NCBI GenBank assembly: GCA_964016885.1
Contig: OZ024747.1
Span: forward strand, 9,719,783 to 9,783,782
Source of the DNA: Eledone cirrhosa
Lineage: Eukaryota > Mollusca > Cephalopoda > Octopoda > Eledonidae
Direction: 5' to 3'
DNA length: 64,000 nucleotides
Shown: piece after piece, positions 1 to 53,218 of the stretch
Position numbering within the stretch: the stretch's first letter is position 1
Layout: each line of letters begins with the position of its first letter
Program-made: the position numbers and the translations under genes
Notes under the pieces: model-generated
Told to the model about the DNA's origin: nothing
Databases searched by the model: none
Seen by the model: the letters and a program-made list of their open reading frames with translations, nothing else

Positions 1-119
1 CACCCTAAGCCCACCCCACCCCACCATCTCAGCATGTCTCAACCCCTAAGTTAACTAACCAACAACCCACCACCACTTTAAAATATCAATTTCAGCTCTT
101 AATTGCCAATGTACAGAAA

Positions 120-330
120 ATGGTGGTGGTATTGGTGGTGGTGGTGGTAGTGCTGGTTGTAGTGGTGTTGGTAGTGCTGGTGGTATTGATGGTGGTGGTA
201 GTGTTGATTGTAGTAGTGTTGGTAGTGCTTGTAGTGCTGGTGGTGGAGGTGGTAGTAGTGGTGGTTGTGGTATTGGTGGTGGTGTTTATGGTGGTGGTGG
301 AAACAGTGGAGGTAGTGGTGGTGGTGGGTG
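120..330 (+). repeat. GTG/GTT-rich trinucleotide array
   Basis: About 210 bp of degenerate GGT, GGTGTT and AGTGGT units, nearly free of C on the plus strand. It resembles the larger array at 18.5-19.8 kb. The 72-residue Val/Leu open frame across it is not a gene. Confidence 0.9.
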
Positions 331-640
331 CGTTTTAGCCCTCATCTATTTGTATTTTAAGAGATGCTCTTGTCTTTTTATAATACCTACATGTATTGTT
401 ATGGTGGTGGGGTTAGCAAGCTCCCTTTTCTGCTCTGACAATTTATACAACTAAACAGTCCTTAGATAGGGAAGGCAGAGCTATTTATAAATGTTGCAAA
501 ATATATATATAGAGAGAGAGGGGGATATCTTCCTTAGCTCCCATCTTTTGTATCTTCTTGAAAATAAGGAGCTCAGCAGTAGCTGGGTAAGTGGGTAGAG
601 TGTAGGTGGATGTAAAGGTAGATGGTGGTTTGGTATATCC
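331..640. other. No recognisable feature
   Basis: AT-rich non-coding sequence with a short (TA)n and (GA)n near 501-520. Nothing else seen. Confidence 0.6.
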
Positions 641-644
641 ACCT

Positions 645-685
<41 letters not shown>

Positions 686-702
686 AAACACACAAACACA
701 TA
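645..702 (+). repeat. (CA)n microsatellite
   Basis: Uninterrupted CA units followed by CACAAA variants. Confidence 0.95.
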
Positions 703-840
703 CACATAATTCTCACTTTTTTTTTAAAGACACAAAACTAGTTTGAATGTTTGTCTTTCTGAGGTGTGTTTTAGTCAAGGTCAGCTACCATTAAGTGTAT
801 CTTTGATGGAGGACATTTAGAGCTACATTATCTAAGAATG

Positions 841-1008
841 GAGTGGCAGTATCAGTAGAGTATCAGCAAAGAGTTACGGCCCTTTATGGTCTGAGTTCAA
901 ATCCCGCCGAGGTTAACTTTGTCTTTCGTCCTTACAGGGTCGATAAAGTAAAGTACCAGTAATGTACTGAGTAATTGCTGGCCTTGTGCCAAAATGAGAA
1001 ATAATTAT
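841..1008 (+). mobile_element. SINE-A copy (tRNA-derived)
   Basis: It shows the SINE-A body: GGCAGTATC, GAGTTACGGCCC, GAGTTCAAATCCC (Pol III B-box-like), CCGAGGTTAACTTTG, GGTCGATAAAGTAAAG and CTGGCCTTGTGCC, ending in an A-rich tail. The 5' part (GTCGGACGCCATGC) is partly deleted. The family resembles the tRNA-derived cephalopod SINEs I know of. Confidence 0.85.
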
Positions 1009-1020
1009 CTAAGAAATCTC

Positions 1021-1585
1021 TGATGTTATCCAATGGAGGGTCTTCTCACTCCCGTCGGAGGAACCCCTCCCTGGTTGACCTCCACCCAACACAATACCTT
1101 CTCACTCCCGTCGGAGGAACCCCTCCCTGGTTGACCTCCACTGCTTTTGGCTTTGGTCAAGTCAGGGATGTAGCCATACTCACCACACTTGGACAATTGT
1201 GGGTTGGTGAGGTGAGGCTATTTAACCCTCAGTTAGGGTGCATGGCCATTGACTCTCACTACCCTCACCTCTCTCACCCCTCTCTCCACCTCCCCCCTCT
1301 CCCTCTCCACCTCACGCCCCTCTTCCAGTGGTAATTGAAGCTGTTGAGGTATTGACTTGAGAGGAAATCCCCAAACCTTTTCACCATGCCCAAACCCCCA
1401 ACATCCATTGCTGTAGCCACCAGGAACAGGAAGACTGTCTTATGTGTTCTTCTTTGGGAGGTGAGAGTTGAGCTGAAATTGCTGAAACTCACTCAACCTA
1501 GAAGAGATAACAGGGAACAGAACCTGTCCAACCCATGCAAGCCTAGAAAAACAGACATAAAAATGATGTGATGATGATGATGAAT
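1021..1585 (+). repeat. Unclassified interspersed repeat with internal duplication and (ATG)n tail
   Basis: A roughly 43-bp segment beginning CTTCTCACTCCCGTCGG occurs at 1042 and again at 1098 (56-bp period). The segment ends with CAACCCATGCAAGC, AAAACAGACATAAAA and ATGATGATGATGA, the same tail type as the LINE and SINE-B copies here. No coding potential is recognised, so it is probably an old non-LTR-mobilised element. Confidence 0.5.
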
Positions 1586-1721
1586 GTGTTTAAGAGTTTG
1601 TGTTGGTTTGTAATGATTGTTTCCTCTTGATGTGATAAACATCTCTCATGGTGAGATGATTCATCTGGAATTCAGTTTGGTAACTACAGCACTACATCAC
1701 ATAGAGTGGATATAGAGATGT

Positions 1722-1932
1722 TTTAGATGTATAGGTAGGTAGATAGACAGGCAGACAGACTTTTATAGGTAGATAGACAGATAGATGTATAGGTAGATGT
1801 ATAGATAGATAGATAGGTAATTAGCTAGTGAGATGTATAGATAGATAGATAGATGTATAGATATATGTATAGATAGAGAAATGTATAGATAGATAGAAAG
1901 ATAGATAGATGTATAGGTAGATAGACAGACTA
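1722..1932 (+). repeat. (GATA)n-type array
   Basis: Imperfect TAGA/GATA tetranucleotides with recurrent GATGTATAG spacers. Confidence 0.9.
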
Positions 1933-1934
1933 CT

Positions 1935-2045
1935 ATAGCTAATTTAGCTTATAAGTAATCCAGCACTAAATACACTGAGGTCTCTGAGGGTGTGTGGCCC
2001 TAAGGTATAGCTTATTTAGCTTCTCGGTAAGTCCAGAACTGGTTG
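1935..2045 (+). repeat. Interspersed repeat family R (GCTATAGCTTATTTAGC-type)
   Basis: GGCCCTAAGGTATAGCTTATTTAGCTTCTCGGTAAGTCC-type sequence is shared with 48590-48660 (same strand) and 30607-30690 (reverse strand). The three copies define a dispersed repeat, probably one transposon end. No ORF. Confidence 0.65.
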
Positions 2046-2510
2046 ACCCAATCTATAATAGAAAGGTGTTATACAGTGTAGTGAATTGACCAAATCTATG
2101 ATACAGAGATGATTATTAGTGCTGTACTTAACCATAACAAGACCCCTAGGCTTTCAGATATTTTAGGCTAGCACTTCAATCTTTCAGTTAAACAAAACCA
2201 TTTGATGAGTGGGGACTCCTAGTCCCTGTGGATCCCCTAAAACTTTGCCTAAGGTCCCCTAATATTTTTGCCTTAACCTTATGAGTAATACAGCTCTGGT
2301 GACAAGCTTTGGTGCAGAAATGTTGTGTTGTCTCATTGTTGAACAGATCCACAATAGAGAGGGCCTGGGGTGTGTTAGGTGGACCAGGAGATGAAATCAT
2401 AATTCAAATTGTTTAAAATGATTCACAAACCCAGCCGAGTCAGATACACCACACCTTGATCTAGTTTCTATCAGACACAACATATTCACATTTATGCAGC
2501 TGTCTCTCAA
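2046..2510. other. No recognisable feature
   Basis: Non-coding sequence with ordinary base composition. A 70-residue reverse open frame here has no recognised motif. Confidence 0.5.
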
Positions 2511-2539
2511 TATATATATATCATCATCATCATCATCGA

Positions 2540-2570
<31 letters not shown>

Positions 2571-2758
2571 GTGAGAGAGATAATATTATTCAGCTTCTGC
2601 TGATGAAGTCAATTATTTTGGTTATGTAACAAGAGACTGGAATGTGGTGTTTTAGATAATAATTTAAATAATGTCTTAATAATATATCTATATCTATATA
2701 TATATGATGATTTCTAAAGAATGAAACAGTTCTAGTCCTGTAGAATCTCATCTATCTA

Positions 2759-2829
<71 letters not shown>

Positions 2830-2932
2830 ATGTATATATATACCTCTAACAGATCATCAGCTTGGTGTAAATGAGATAACACAGAAAAAAAATGATGATC
2901 CATTAGAGGTGAAACAAATTGTTCTCGGAAAT

Positions 2933-2973
<41 letters not shown>

Positions 2974-3010
2974 TCTTTATCCTTCACATTAATATAAAAA
3001 ATAATAATCA
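2510..3010 (+). repeat. (TA)n-rich block
   Basis: Several (TA)n tracts, the longest at 2761-2823 and 2937-2966, separated by unique AT-rich sequence with a short (ATC)n at 2521-2536. Confidence 0.9.
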
Positions 3011-3025
3011 TGTATAATTATTTTA

Positions 3026-3105
3026 AATTTTTTACTTTAATTTTTTAGAGAAGGGTCTCAAATTTCATATGGCCTCATCAGGTGAAAGCCTGGCCCTGTC
3101 AGCAA
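3026..3105 (+). repeat. Dispersed repeat with CCTCATCAGGTGAAAG motif
   Basis: GGTCTCAAATTTCATATGGCC-like sequence, then CATCAGGTGAAAGCCTGGCCC, matches 30943-31003 (GTCAAATATTTCATATAGC, CAGCAGGTGAAAGTCCGGCCC). They are two copies of one repeat end, which lies near family R in the second locus. Confidence 0.6.
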
Positions 3106-3177
3106 CCATACTATCTCCCAGTCTCATAGATTTATTTAGCCAAATATCATGCTACACCACACATATGGTTAACTGTC

Positions 3178-3585
3178 TTACTTATACACACTTCACATGT
3201 GCACTCATATTACATAGACACCTACCACATACATACACACTGTATATTCTCACTTACTACATACATACACACTGTATATGTACACCTACCACATACATAC
3301 ACACTTTCTATACACACAACCCACATGCACACTTAATATGTACACATACCCCATATATACACACTTTATATACGCATAATCCACATACACACTTTCTATA
3401 CACTCAATCCACATACACACTTTCTATACACACAACCCACATACACATTTTATATACACACAACCCACATACACACTTTATATACACACAACCCACATAC
3501 ACACTTAATATGTACACCTACTACATATATACACACTTTCTCTACACACAATCCACATTATCTGCACACTTTCTTATATTCCTCA
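3178..3585 (+). repeat. CA-rich minisatellite, period about 26-28 bp
   Basis: Units of the type ACCCACATACACACTTTATA, with variable ends, repeat more than ten times. The 173-residue open frame across it is an artefact. Confidence 0.85.
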
Positions 3586-3590
3586 CTTAA

Positions 3591-3860
3591 TGGAAAGACA
3601 GCTTAAGGCTTCATTATCCCACTTTAACCATGTCTAATCTTCATTAATCTCTTCCTCATTCTCCTTCCTCTTCTCTCTCCATCCCTCCTCTTCACCTCTC
3701 TCTATCTTAATCTCCATATCATTCAGAACACTCTCTCTCCCCCTAGAGTTAGTATATCTACCAACATATGTATACAGATGTACACCTATGCTAGCAAATA
3801 TATATGTTATGTCTTAGTACCTTTGTGGTTCTATGCAAGGGGATGCAGAACAATTATATG
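3591..3860. other. Pyrimidine-rich spacer
   Basis: CT-rich stretch (3650-3750), then AT-rich unique sequence. No gene. Confidence 0.5.
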
Positions 3861-3861
3861 A

Positions 3862-3957
3862 AAGACGTAAAATAAGAAAATTTTAAAATTAAAATTAACT
3901 TACTTACTAAAATTTTAGTAAGTTAATTTTAATTTTAAAATTTTCTTATTTTACGTC

Positions 3958-3966
<9 letters not shown>
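3862..3966. repeat. Near-perfect long palindrome (foldback)
   Basis: Arms of about 50 nt starting ATGAAAGACGTAAAATAAG mirror each other around TACTAAAATTTTAGTA, with only a 4-nt offset near the centre. It abuts a (TA)n tract at 3964-4003. Probably a snapback insertion or end-to-end MITE dimer. Confidence 0.9.
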
Positions 3967-4008
<42 letters not shown>

Positions 4009-4032
4009 TATATCTCCCAAGCTATAAAGTTT

Positions 4033-4254
4033 TACCCTTTTGATACCAAACCACTTGAAACCACCCTTGGTTCTATGATACTAAAGTGTGTTTTTAAGTT
4101 GTTTATAACTATCTAAAGACCTTTCATTATATTTCTAAGTAAGAATGTTTTGTTATGTTCTAAATATCAGCTTAATTATGAGAAAGTTAATTATATTATT
4201 AAACCCTGCCAAATTTTTATCCTCAAAATTATTTGAAAATCTTTTATGAGAAAG
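4033..4254. mobile_element. TTAA-type MITE (family T), eroded
   Basis: The left end is ACCCTTTTGATACCAAACC. The right end, read in reverse, is CTTAATCCTTTCTCATAAAAG. The interior (GGTTCTATGATACTAAAGTG) matches the right half of the copy at 45552-46178 and a fragment at 48690-48742. CCCTTT termini next to a TTA-rich target suggest a piggyBac-like non-autonomous element. Confidence 0.6.
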
Positions 4255-5035
4255 GATTAAGTTAAGTAAATAAATATATGGAGTTATATCCATGTGTATT
4301 TAGTCTCATGTACCCAGGGATGGAGATCAAACCTGGCCTATTTGTTATTTAACAATCTACCATGATAGGCTTACCTCTCCCTTCCAAACTGTTGATGATA
4401 GCTGTAAATATACACAGAGGAACACACTTATTTACGTAATGATACGAGTTTAATGACCACATAGTAATTACTAGAGTACCAATACTGTGTAGGTTATGAA
4501 TAAATAAATGCTTTTACCAAAAGCATTTTAATCTCTACAGAGAATAAACAAATTAAAATGTGTTTGTATATTATCTGTCTGTTTATATATGAATGTATGT
4601 ATACTCACGTCATAAACATAAATATATATCATTTTATGTTTGTTTTTCCATGCTAGAATGAGTTGTCTAGGTGATTATAGACCACATCATAACTTAATCT
4701 AAAACATTGTCCTCTTAGATATGATGGGGACCATATCTGATTGGCAGTAGTTCTACAGCTGAATACCTTTCCAAATGCCAACCACTTCACAGAGCACACT
4801 GGGTACATTTTATTATAGCACCAACACTAGGGAGATTGTTCTGTCTTTGAAACAACTGCAAAGTTTTTTCAAACCTTTTTGACATACATTCTATGGCTGG
4901 ATACCCTTCCTAGCACCAACCACTTTATAGTGTGTACTGGGTGCCATTTAACGTGACTCCAGCTTTATGTGTATATGTAAAATAAATATATGCGTGTGTT
5001 TATGCATCGTAGATAAAACCACATAGTTATTTCTT
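4255..5035. other. Mostly unrecognised, with old LINE-tail remnants
   Basis: At 4730-4960 there are two diverged tail remnants (CTACAGCTGAATACC, then GGCTGGATACCCTTCCTAGCACCAACC) that resemble the reverse-strand 3' tail of the LINE at 23.4 kb. The remainder is unique AT-rich sequence. Confidence 0.5.
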
Positions 5036-5178
5036 CAGCATAGAGTTACGTCCCTTTTCGGTTTGAGTTCAAATCCCATCGAGGTTAACTTTGCCTTTCA
5101 TCTTTACGGGGTCGATAAAATAAAGTACCAGTAATGCACTGGGATAATTGCTGGCCTTGTGCCAAAAGTAGAAACAAT

Positions 5179-5180
<2 letters not shown>
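5036..5180 (+). mobile_element. SINE-A copy, 5'-truncated
   Basis: The body runs from GAGTTACGTCCC through GAGTTCAAATCCC and GGGGTCGATAAAATAAAG to GTGCCAAAAGTAGAAACAATTA. The 5' tRNA-like head is missing. It is followed by a (TG)n tract at 5190-5248. Confidence 0.9.
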
Positions 5181-5213
<33 letters not shown>

Positions 5214-5214
5214 T

Positions 5215-5245
<31 letters not shown>

Positions 5246-5249
5246 GTTA

Positions 5250-5410
5250 TTGATGGATGTGAGAAAAAGTACTCAATATCAAAGTGGAGTTTAAATATGG
5301 TGAGCCTTGAAACACTGGAGTTTCACCTGTACATTCGCAGCCTGATGATCCTGAGTGAGCAGGTGAGACTCCAGAGTAACAAGGCTCACTACAAAGCCAT
5401 AATAAATGAA
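5250..5410 (+). repeat. Dispersed repeat with 15-bp hairpin and AAAAAGTACTCAATA motif
   Basis: CTGGAGTTTCACCTG (5315-5329) pairs with CAGGTGAGACTCCAG (5360-5374) with one mismatch around a 30-nt loop that contains CTGATGA. The upstream GAGAAAAAGTACTCAATA recurs at 61421-61437. No coding. Confidence 0.55.
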
Positions 5411-5441
5411 TACATACATACAGACATATATGTATACATGT

Positions 5442-5662
5442 GAAGGCGTGTGGCTGAGTGGTTAGAGAATTGGATTCGCAATCGTAAGGTTGTGAGTTCG
5501 ATTCCTGGACCAGGCGATGCGTTATGTCCTTGAGCAAGACACTTTATTTCACATTGCTCCTTCTACCTGGAGTTGCGACCGATAGATAGTATTAGCAATT
5601 GGAAAGACCAACGGAAACATTGTTCCCTCGGTCCGATTTGACGAAAGTCGATCGTTCCTTTT
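5442..5662 (+). mobile_element. SINE-B1 copy (tRNA-derived)
   Basis: The head GAAGGCGTGTGGCTGAGTGG carries a Pol III A-box-like segment, and GGTTGTGAGTTCGATTCC is a good B box. Then follow CTTGAGCAAGACACTTTATTTC and a distinct tail (GTTGCGACCGATAGATAG, CGGTCCGATTTGACGAAAG) shared with 29631-29790. It ends next to a (TA)n tract. Confidence 0.85.
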
Positions 5663-5667
5663 ATACA

Positions 5668-5723
<56 letters not shown>

Positions 5724-7020
5724 GATGTCAATATGGATATATGTTATGAAAAGGAGTGAGAATATGCATGTGCTTGTGCATTTTATTTATTTATCTTTGT
5801 TTATGCATATATGATGATGATGATGGGGTGGGGGTCTGTTATGGTAAAACAGTTTACTAAATGATAGGTTATCTTTCTATGAAGATAACTGAATCAGGAC
5901 TGTTTATGTTTAAGAAATTATGTAAAGATAGTTCACTTTAGTCACTGCTCTTCGTTTTTATACTTCTAATGTTGCTGTTGTAGTTGTTGTTGTTGTTTAA
6001 CACCATGTCAACTCTGAGTATACCTGTAATCAAAGGTATTCCACATATAACCATCCTGTTCTTTCAGGGTTATATTAGACTATTATTATCTAATCTCTAA
6101 AGGGTAGGATTTGAGGGAGATTTGGCTGCTGTTTCTAACAGATCATGCAACCATGGTTGTGGTGGTGGTGTTTAGCACTTAGGTCAATTTTGATCAATAA
6201 TAATAATAATAATGAAATTATTGTGTACAGTGCTCAGGTGTACTACAACTCATCAAAGGTGCATGTATAGTACATAGAATAATGTTCAAGCAGACCTATA
6301 ACTAAAGATTGATCTCTTGTCTAGGAGGTAGATTTATATGATTTACTTCTGGTATCAGTAGGCCCATGACGGAACTTTAACATGGTAGCTTGACCTGCTA
6401 AAATAGCAGCTAAATCCCTATCAAATTGCACCCTATGATCTTTAGCGATAAAGAATACATTTAATGGTCTGATACACACAGTCTGTACATGATGTGATGG
6501 TCATAACAGGAAAGCTTTTGATCATAGGTTTGATTAATCAAAACTAGTCAGGAGTTAAAGAACAACAAACACAACAGCTGGTTCTAAGCATTGGTTCTCA
6601 AATGGCCTCCTATGGCAGTGGTTTAAAAGTGTTTGTTCATCTTTTTATGGAGAATATCATTGGATGTTCTCTCAGAAATAGTGTGAAATATCTTCTGTTT
6701 AGAGGCAGAATTGAGTATTTTTGTGTGTTGCCATCCATGTTGCACAATATGGTCATCTCAAACATGGTGTTTATATAAAGGGAACAATTTGGAGGGAAAG
6801 TTAATATAATAGCAATGAAAATTATTGTGTACAGTGCTAAGGTGCACTACAACTCACCAAAGTGCATGTATAGTACATAGAATAATGACATACAAATGTC
6901 AGGAAAGTAACAGTTAAGTCAGAGGAATTTTAGTGGCTGTTTTCTCTTGTATTATTTTTCTTGAATTATTTTTTGAAGTCTTGCCATTTTTTTTTATTAA
7001 AAAAAAAATAACATATCTAA
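5663..7020. other. Non-coding, with a 66-bp direct repeat pair
   Basis: (TA)n at 5675-5721. A segment TTATTGTGTACAGTGCT through GTATAGTACATAGAATAATG occurs at 6219-6286 and 6822-6887 at about 90 per cent identity, 600 bp apart, so it is a dispersed repeat. No exon or promoter signal is recognised. Confidence 0.5.
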
Positions 7021-7048
7021 TTCCCTTCTCTTGGTTTTATCTTTTCAG
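7021..7048 (+). promoter_or_regulatory. 3' splice acceptor before first visible RUSC exon
   Basis: A pyrimidine-rich run ends in TTTTCAG directly before AAGCCATGG, with a possible branch point CTAAT just upstream (around 7017). Its strength argues that this is an internal exon and that the 5' UTR and start codon lie further upstream, outside or early in the window. Confidence 0.75.
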
Positions 7049-49094
<42,046 letters not shown>

Positions 49095-49196
49095 GAGTTG
49101 AAAAGAAAGAAAAGTAACATTTTTAAAAAATTCAGAAAAAAAAAAGAGAAAATAAGACTACAAGCAATCAAAAACAACATTATATAAATGATGGTG

Positions 49197-49239
<43 letters not shown>

Positions 49240-49887
49240 TAATAATAATAATGATCATAATAATGATAAATTTCTTTCAATTGGCTAGAAAACTTTTACT
49301 GAATAACTATAATGATCATTCTCTGTGCAATCCTTCTTTATTTCAGTTATCTGTATGTGCATGTGTGTATATATATTTATGTGTGAGTATGTATGTATAT
49401 GTGTGTGTATATATATATGTACACGCATATACATACACATACTCACCTGTATTTAACTATGTATTTTATTGAAAAGTTGCCTCTGCTGCTGCTGCTGCTG
49501 CTGCTACTACTACTACTACTACTCATGTATGCTCATATGCTCCTAGTGGTGTATGCTGCTCTCTTGTCCTCTTCATCTGGAAGGTTTTATCTAGTCATCT
49601 GTCCATCTGTTGTTCATCTATGTATCTATTTTTGTCTGACTCTCTCTATCTATCTATCCATCCATTTGCCCCCCCCCCCCCCTCTATCTCCCTCTCTATC
49701 TTCCTCCATCTTTCTGTCTCTCTCCTTCATGTCAAAATGGCCAACATTTCATGGTTTGTCAGCACTCAGCTGTTTTCCCTATTTCTTGCCACTCACTTCC
49801 CTTGAGCTCAACACTAGTAATACTAACATTACTAATACTATTAATACTACTTACAGTACTTCTATTACTGCTGCTACTACCACTACC

Positions 49888-49927
<40 letters not shown>

Positions 49928-50670
49928 GTCTTTACTAATATGACAGCTGTGTGTTTGAACTGCTGCCCATTTCATGGTGTACTAGTCAAGATTATCTCTG
50001 TATTCCAGGTTCAATTCTCATCAGTTCTATCTCATCAATATCTGTTCAATACTTCACCAATCAACTCTAAATCATCTGTATAAGGAAACAGTGTTAGATC
50101 TGATGCCATTAACACACATTACAGATATGAATTGATAACGACACAGTTGTCTTCTTGTCTTGTTAGTTATAGTTAGTTAACTTAATATATTAGATTCACA
50201 CATAACCCAGCTTGTCTTTTGATCCACACCTGATGAAGTCTCAGTAACTATACTGGTTTTAGACATAGCTGTCCACTACAAAAAATGCTATGATAGCCTT
50301 CTTCAAATATAAGGAATTATCATTATTGTTGTTGGATTAGCAGAACCATTTCTGTGGTATTTGATTACAGACCTTTACTTTCTACTACTACCACAACCAC
50401 CATCACTACTACTACTGCAGCAACTACTACTATTGCAACTGTCTTTTTCAGACTTCTGATACTCACATCTTCTTGGTCTATATGCTAATGATCTACTGGT
50501 CTTTATGCTAATGATCTGTTGATATCAGTTTTGAAGATGTGACCATTGAAATTATGATGAAGTCTTGAAAATCTGTAAATTTCTAGTTTCACAATTTCAT
50601 TTCTTGACCATGATGTTTAGGTTATTGTTTGTTTGTGTTCAGCTGCTACAGAGTATGATTCTATAATGCT
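49095..50670 (+). other. 3' UTR start and flank of RUSC
   Basis: After the stop there is purine-rich sequence, (ATA)n at 49196-49240, (CTG)n/(CTA)n at 49483-49522 and ACT triplets at 49870-49926. No AATAAA close to the stop. Candidate AATAAA hexamers further on are at 53265, 57255, 57977, 60224 and 61856, so the 3' UTR may be long. No second gene is seen. Confidence 0.45.
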
Positions 50671-50935
50671 ACTGGCTCAACTGTACATATCTATCTAGTT
50701 TAATGGCTCAACTGTACATATCTGTCTAGTTTAATGGCTCAACTGTACATATCTGTCTAGTTTAATGGCTCAGTTGTGCATATCTGTCTAGTTTAATGGC
50801 TCAATTGTGCATACGTGTAGTTTAATTGCTCAACTGTGCATATCTGTCTAGTTTACTGGCTCAACTGTGCATACGTGTAGTTTAATTGCTCAACTGTGCA
50901 TATCTGTCTAGTTTACTGGCTCAGTTGTGCATATG
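50671..50935 (+). repeat. 31-bp minisatellite, about 8-9 units
   Basis: GGCTCAACTGTACATATCTG then TCTAGTTTAAT at 50674, 50705 and 50736, and further degenerate copies with CATACGTGTAG variants. Confidence 0.92.
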
Positions 50936-50936
50936 T

Positions 50937-51048
50937 ATCATCCTTACAGGGTCGATAGAATAAAGTACCAGTAATCCACTGGAGTCAATTTAATTGACTT
51001 TCTCCTCCCTTAAAACGTTGGCCTTGTGCCTAAATCAGAAACCAATAT
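50937..51048 (+). mobile_element. SINE-A2 copy, 5'-truncated
   Basis: GGGTCGATAGAATAAAGTACC, GAGTCAATTTAATTGAC, TTTCTCCTCCC, TTGGCCTTGTGCC, AAATCAGAAACC (first in parts GGGTCGATAG, AATAAAGTACC). Confidence 0.85.
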
Positions 51049-51500
51049 TAATATCAATAATAATAATAATTTCATTAATTTCCATAGTAGCAGCAGTAAT
51101 AACAGCAGGTGTGCCATACTGGAGCATTGAGGTCATGGCATGAGCATCACAACATCTTATTTCTTCTTCTTCCCTTTAGAAATCATTAAAACACTACTGT
51201 GGTAGCTATGCAATAATATTTTAAGATGACTTTCTTTTTCTTCATCTATTTACTTGTTATTTTGCCAGCGAGAACCTATAGTCTCCCCACTCCCCACCTG
51301 ACTTAGACAATTCAACCAACAATCTCAACATTTTAACTTTTCTCAACTCAAAATTCTCAATCTTCTTTTTTTTTTCTTAGAGTTTTTATTATTATTATTT
51401 TATTTTGTAAGTTCAGAGGTCAGTTGTTGTTGTTGTTGTTGTTGTCTTTAAAATGGTTTCTTCAAATATTGTTAATAGTTTAAAAGTTACTGATACAAAC
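51049..51500. other. 3' flank, nothing recognised
   Basis: AT-rich unique sequence with (TTG)n at 51424-51444. Confidence 0.5.
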
Positions 51501-52755
51501 AGTAACACATACAGACAGACAGGAAGACATACAGACAGACAGGGAGATGTACAGACAGACAGGAAGACATACAGACAGACAGGAAGACGTACAGACAGAC
51601 AGGAAGACATACAGACAGACAGGAAGACGTACAGACAGACAGGGAGATGTACAGACAGACAGGAAGACATACAGACAGACAGGAAGACGTACAGACAGAC
51701 AGGAAGACATACAGACAGACAGGAAGACATACAGACAGACAGGAAGACGTACAGACAGACAGGAAGACATACAGACAGACAGGAAGACGTACAGACAGAC
51801 AGGAAGACATACAGACAGACAGGAAGACGTACAGACAGACAGGAAGACATACAGACAGACAGGAAGACGTACAGACAGACAGGAAGACATAGACAAACAG
51901 GGAGATGTACAGACAGACAGGAAGACGTACAGACAGACAGGAAGACATAGACAAACAGGGAGATGTACAGACAGACAGGAAGACGTACAGACAGACAGGA
52001 AGACAGACAGACAGACAGGAAGACGTACAGACAGACAGGAAGACGTACAGACAGACAGGAAGACGTACAGACAGACAGGAAGACGTTCAGACAGACAGGA
52101 AGACAGACAGACAGACAGGAAGACGTACAGACAGACAGGAAGACGTACAGACAGACAGGAAGACATACAGACAGACAGGAAGACGTACAGACAGACAGGA
52201 AGACATACAGACAGACAGGAAGACGTTCAGACAGACAGGAAGACATACAGACAGACAGGAAGACGTTCAGACAGACAGGAAGACAGACAGACAGACAGGA
52301 AGACGTACAGACAGACAGGAAGACATACAGACAGACAGGAAGACATACAGACAGACAGGAAGACGTACAGACAGACAGGAAGACGTACAGACAGACAGGA
52401 AGACATACAGACAGACAGGAAGACGTACAGACAGACAGGAAGACGTACAGACAGACAGGAAGACGTACAGACAGACAGGAAGACGTACAGACGTACAGGA
52501 AGACGTACAGACAGACAGGAAGACATACAGACAGACAGGAAGACGTACAGACGTACAGGAAGACGTACAGACAGACAGGAAGACATACAGACAGACAGGA
52601 AGACATACAGACAGACAGGAAGACATACAGACAGACAGGAAGACATACAGACAGACAGGAAGACGTACAGACAGACAGGAAGACATACAGACAGACAGGA
52701 AGACATACAGACAGACAGGAAGACGTACAGACAGACAGGAAGACGTACAGAAACA
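51501..52755 (+). repeat. 20-bp minisatellite, about 62 units, with ACGT/ACAT variants
   Basis: The unit is ACAGACAGACAGGAAGACGT, in strict 20-bp phase over long stretches. Unit variants are mostly GACGT versus GACAT, with a few GACGTTC, GATGT and GACAGACAG forms. Long open frames in five frames are artefacts of a stop-free unit. Confidence 0.96.
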
Positions 52756-53129
52756 CTCATGGATACTAAAACTATTGAGACTGCTGTTGTATTAAAAATG
52801 TTACTTAATTAATTTGCATAATTTAATTTAATTCTTTATTAGTTGTTTTTAGTTAAAACAATTGCATTTTTTTTTAAAATATTTTCTCTACTGACAACTT
52901 TCTAGACATATTCTGGTCGGGGTTACTTAAATACACATCAAGTAGTGAGGTTGATATAATTAACTGTTTTATACCCCTTAACACATGGGGTTTGGGGCTC
53001 GGGTCAATAATGTTAGAAAGGGTTAAAGTGAACAGAGCCACTCCTGCGGGAAGTTCTATTTACTTTCGGTTGGATAAAAGGCTTTTTAAGTTTTGTTCAA
53101 ATAACACCAAATTCAACTTCAAATTTCAT
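52756..53129. other. 3' flank, nothing recognised
   Basis: AT-rich sequence. 52975-53110 (CTTAACACATGGGGTTTGGG) may be an old repeat. Confidence 0.4.
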
Positions 53130-53218
53130 AGATCTGGGGTCAATAAAATAAAGTACCAGTCAAGTATTGGGGTTAATTTAATCTGCTAACCCTTAATCCC
53201 AATTTGTGGCCTTATGCC
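53130..53218 (+). mobile_element. SINE-A2 fragment, diverged
   Basis: GGGGTCAATAAAATAAAGTACC (in parts GGGGTCAATAAA, ATAAAGTACC), TTGGGGTTAATTTAATCTGC, GTGGCCTTATGCC. Confidence 0.75.

Noticed and set aside
5315..5374. CTGATGA within a 15-bp hairpin as a ribozyme
   Set aside because: GAAA is GAGA and the stem I partners do not pair; the simple hairpin explains the symmetry.
51501..52755. Regular 20-bp repeats as a CRISPR array
   Set aside because: There are no unique spacers; the repeats are contiguous and the genome is eukaryotic.
51413..52812. Frames of up to 447 codons on both strands (Cys/Leu/Ser and Arg/Thr/Asp)
   Set aside because: Produced by the 20-bp unit, which has no stop in most frames. 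A protein reading is also implausible because five frames are open together.
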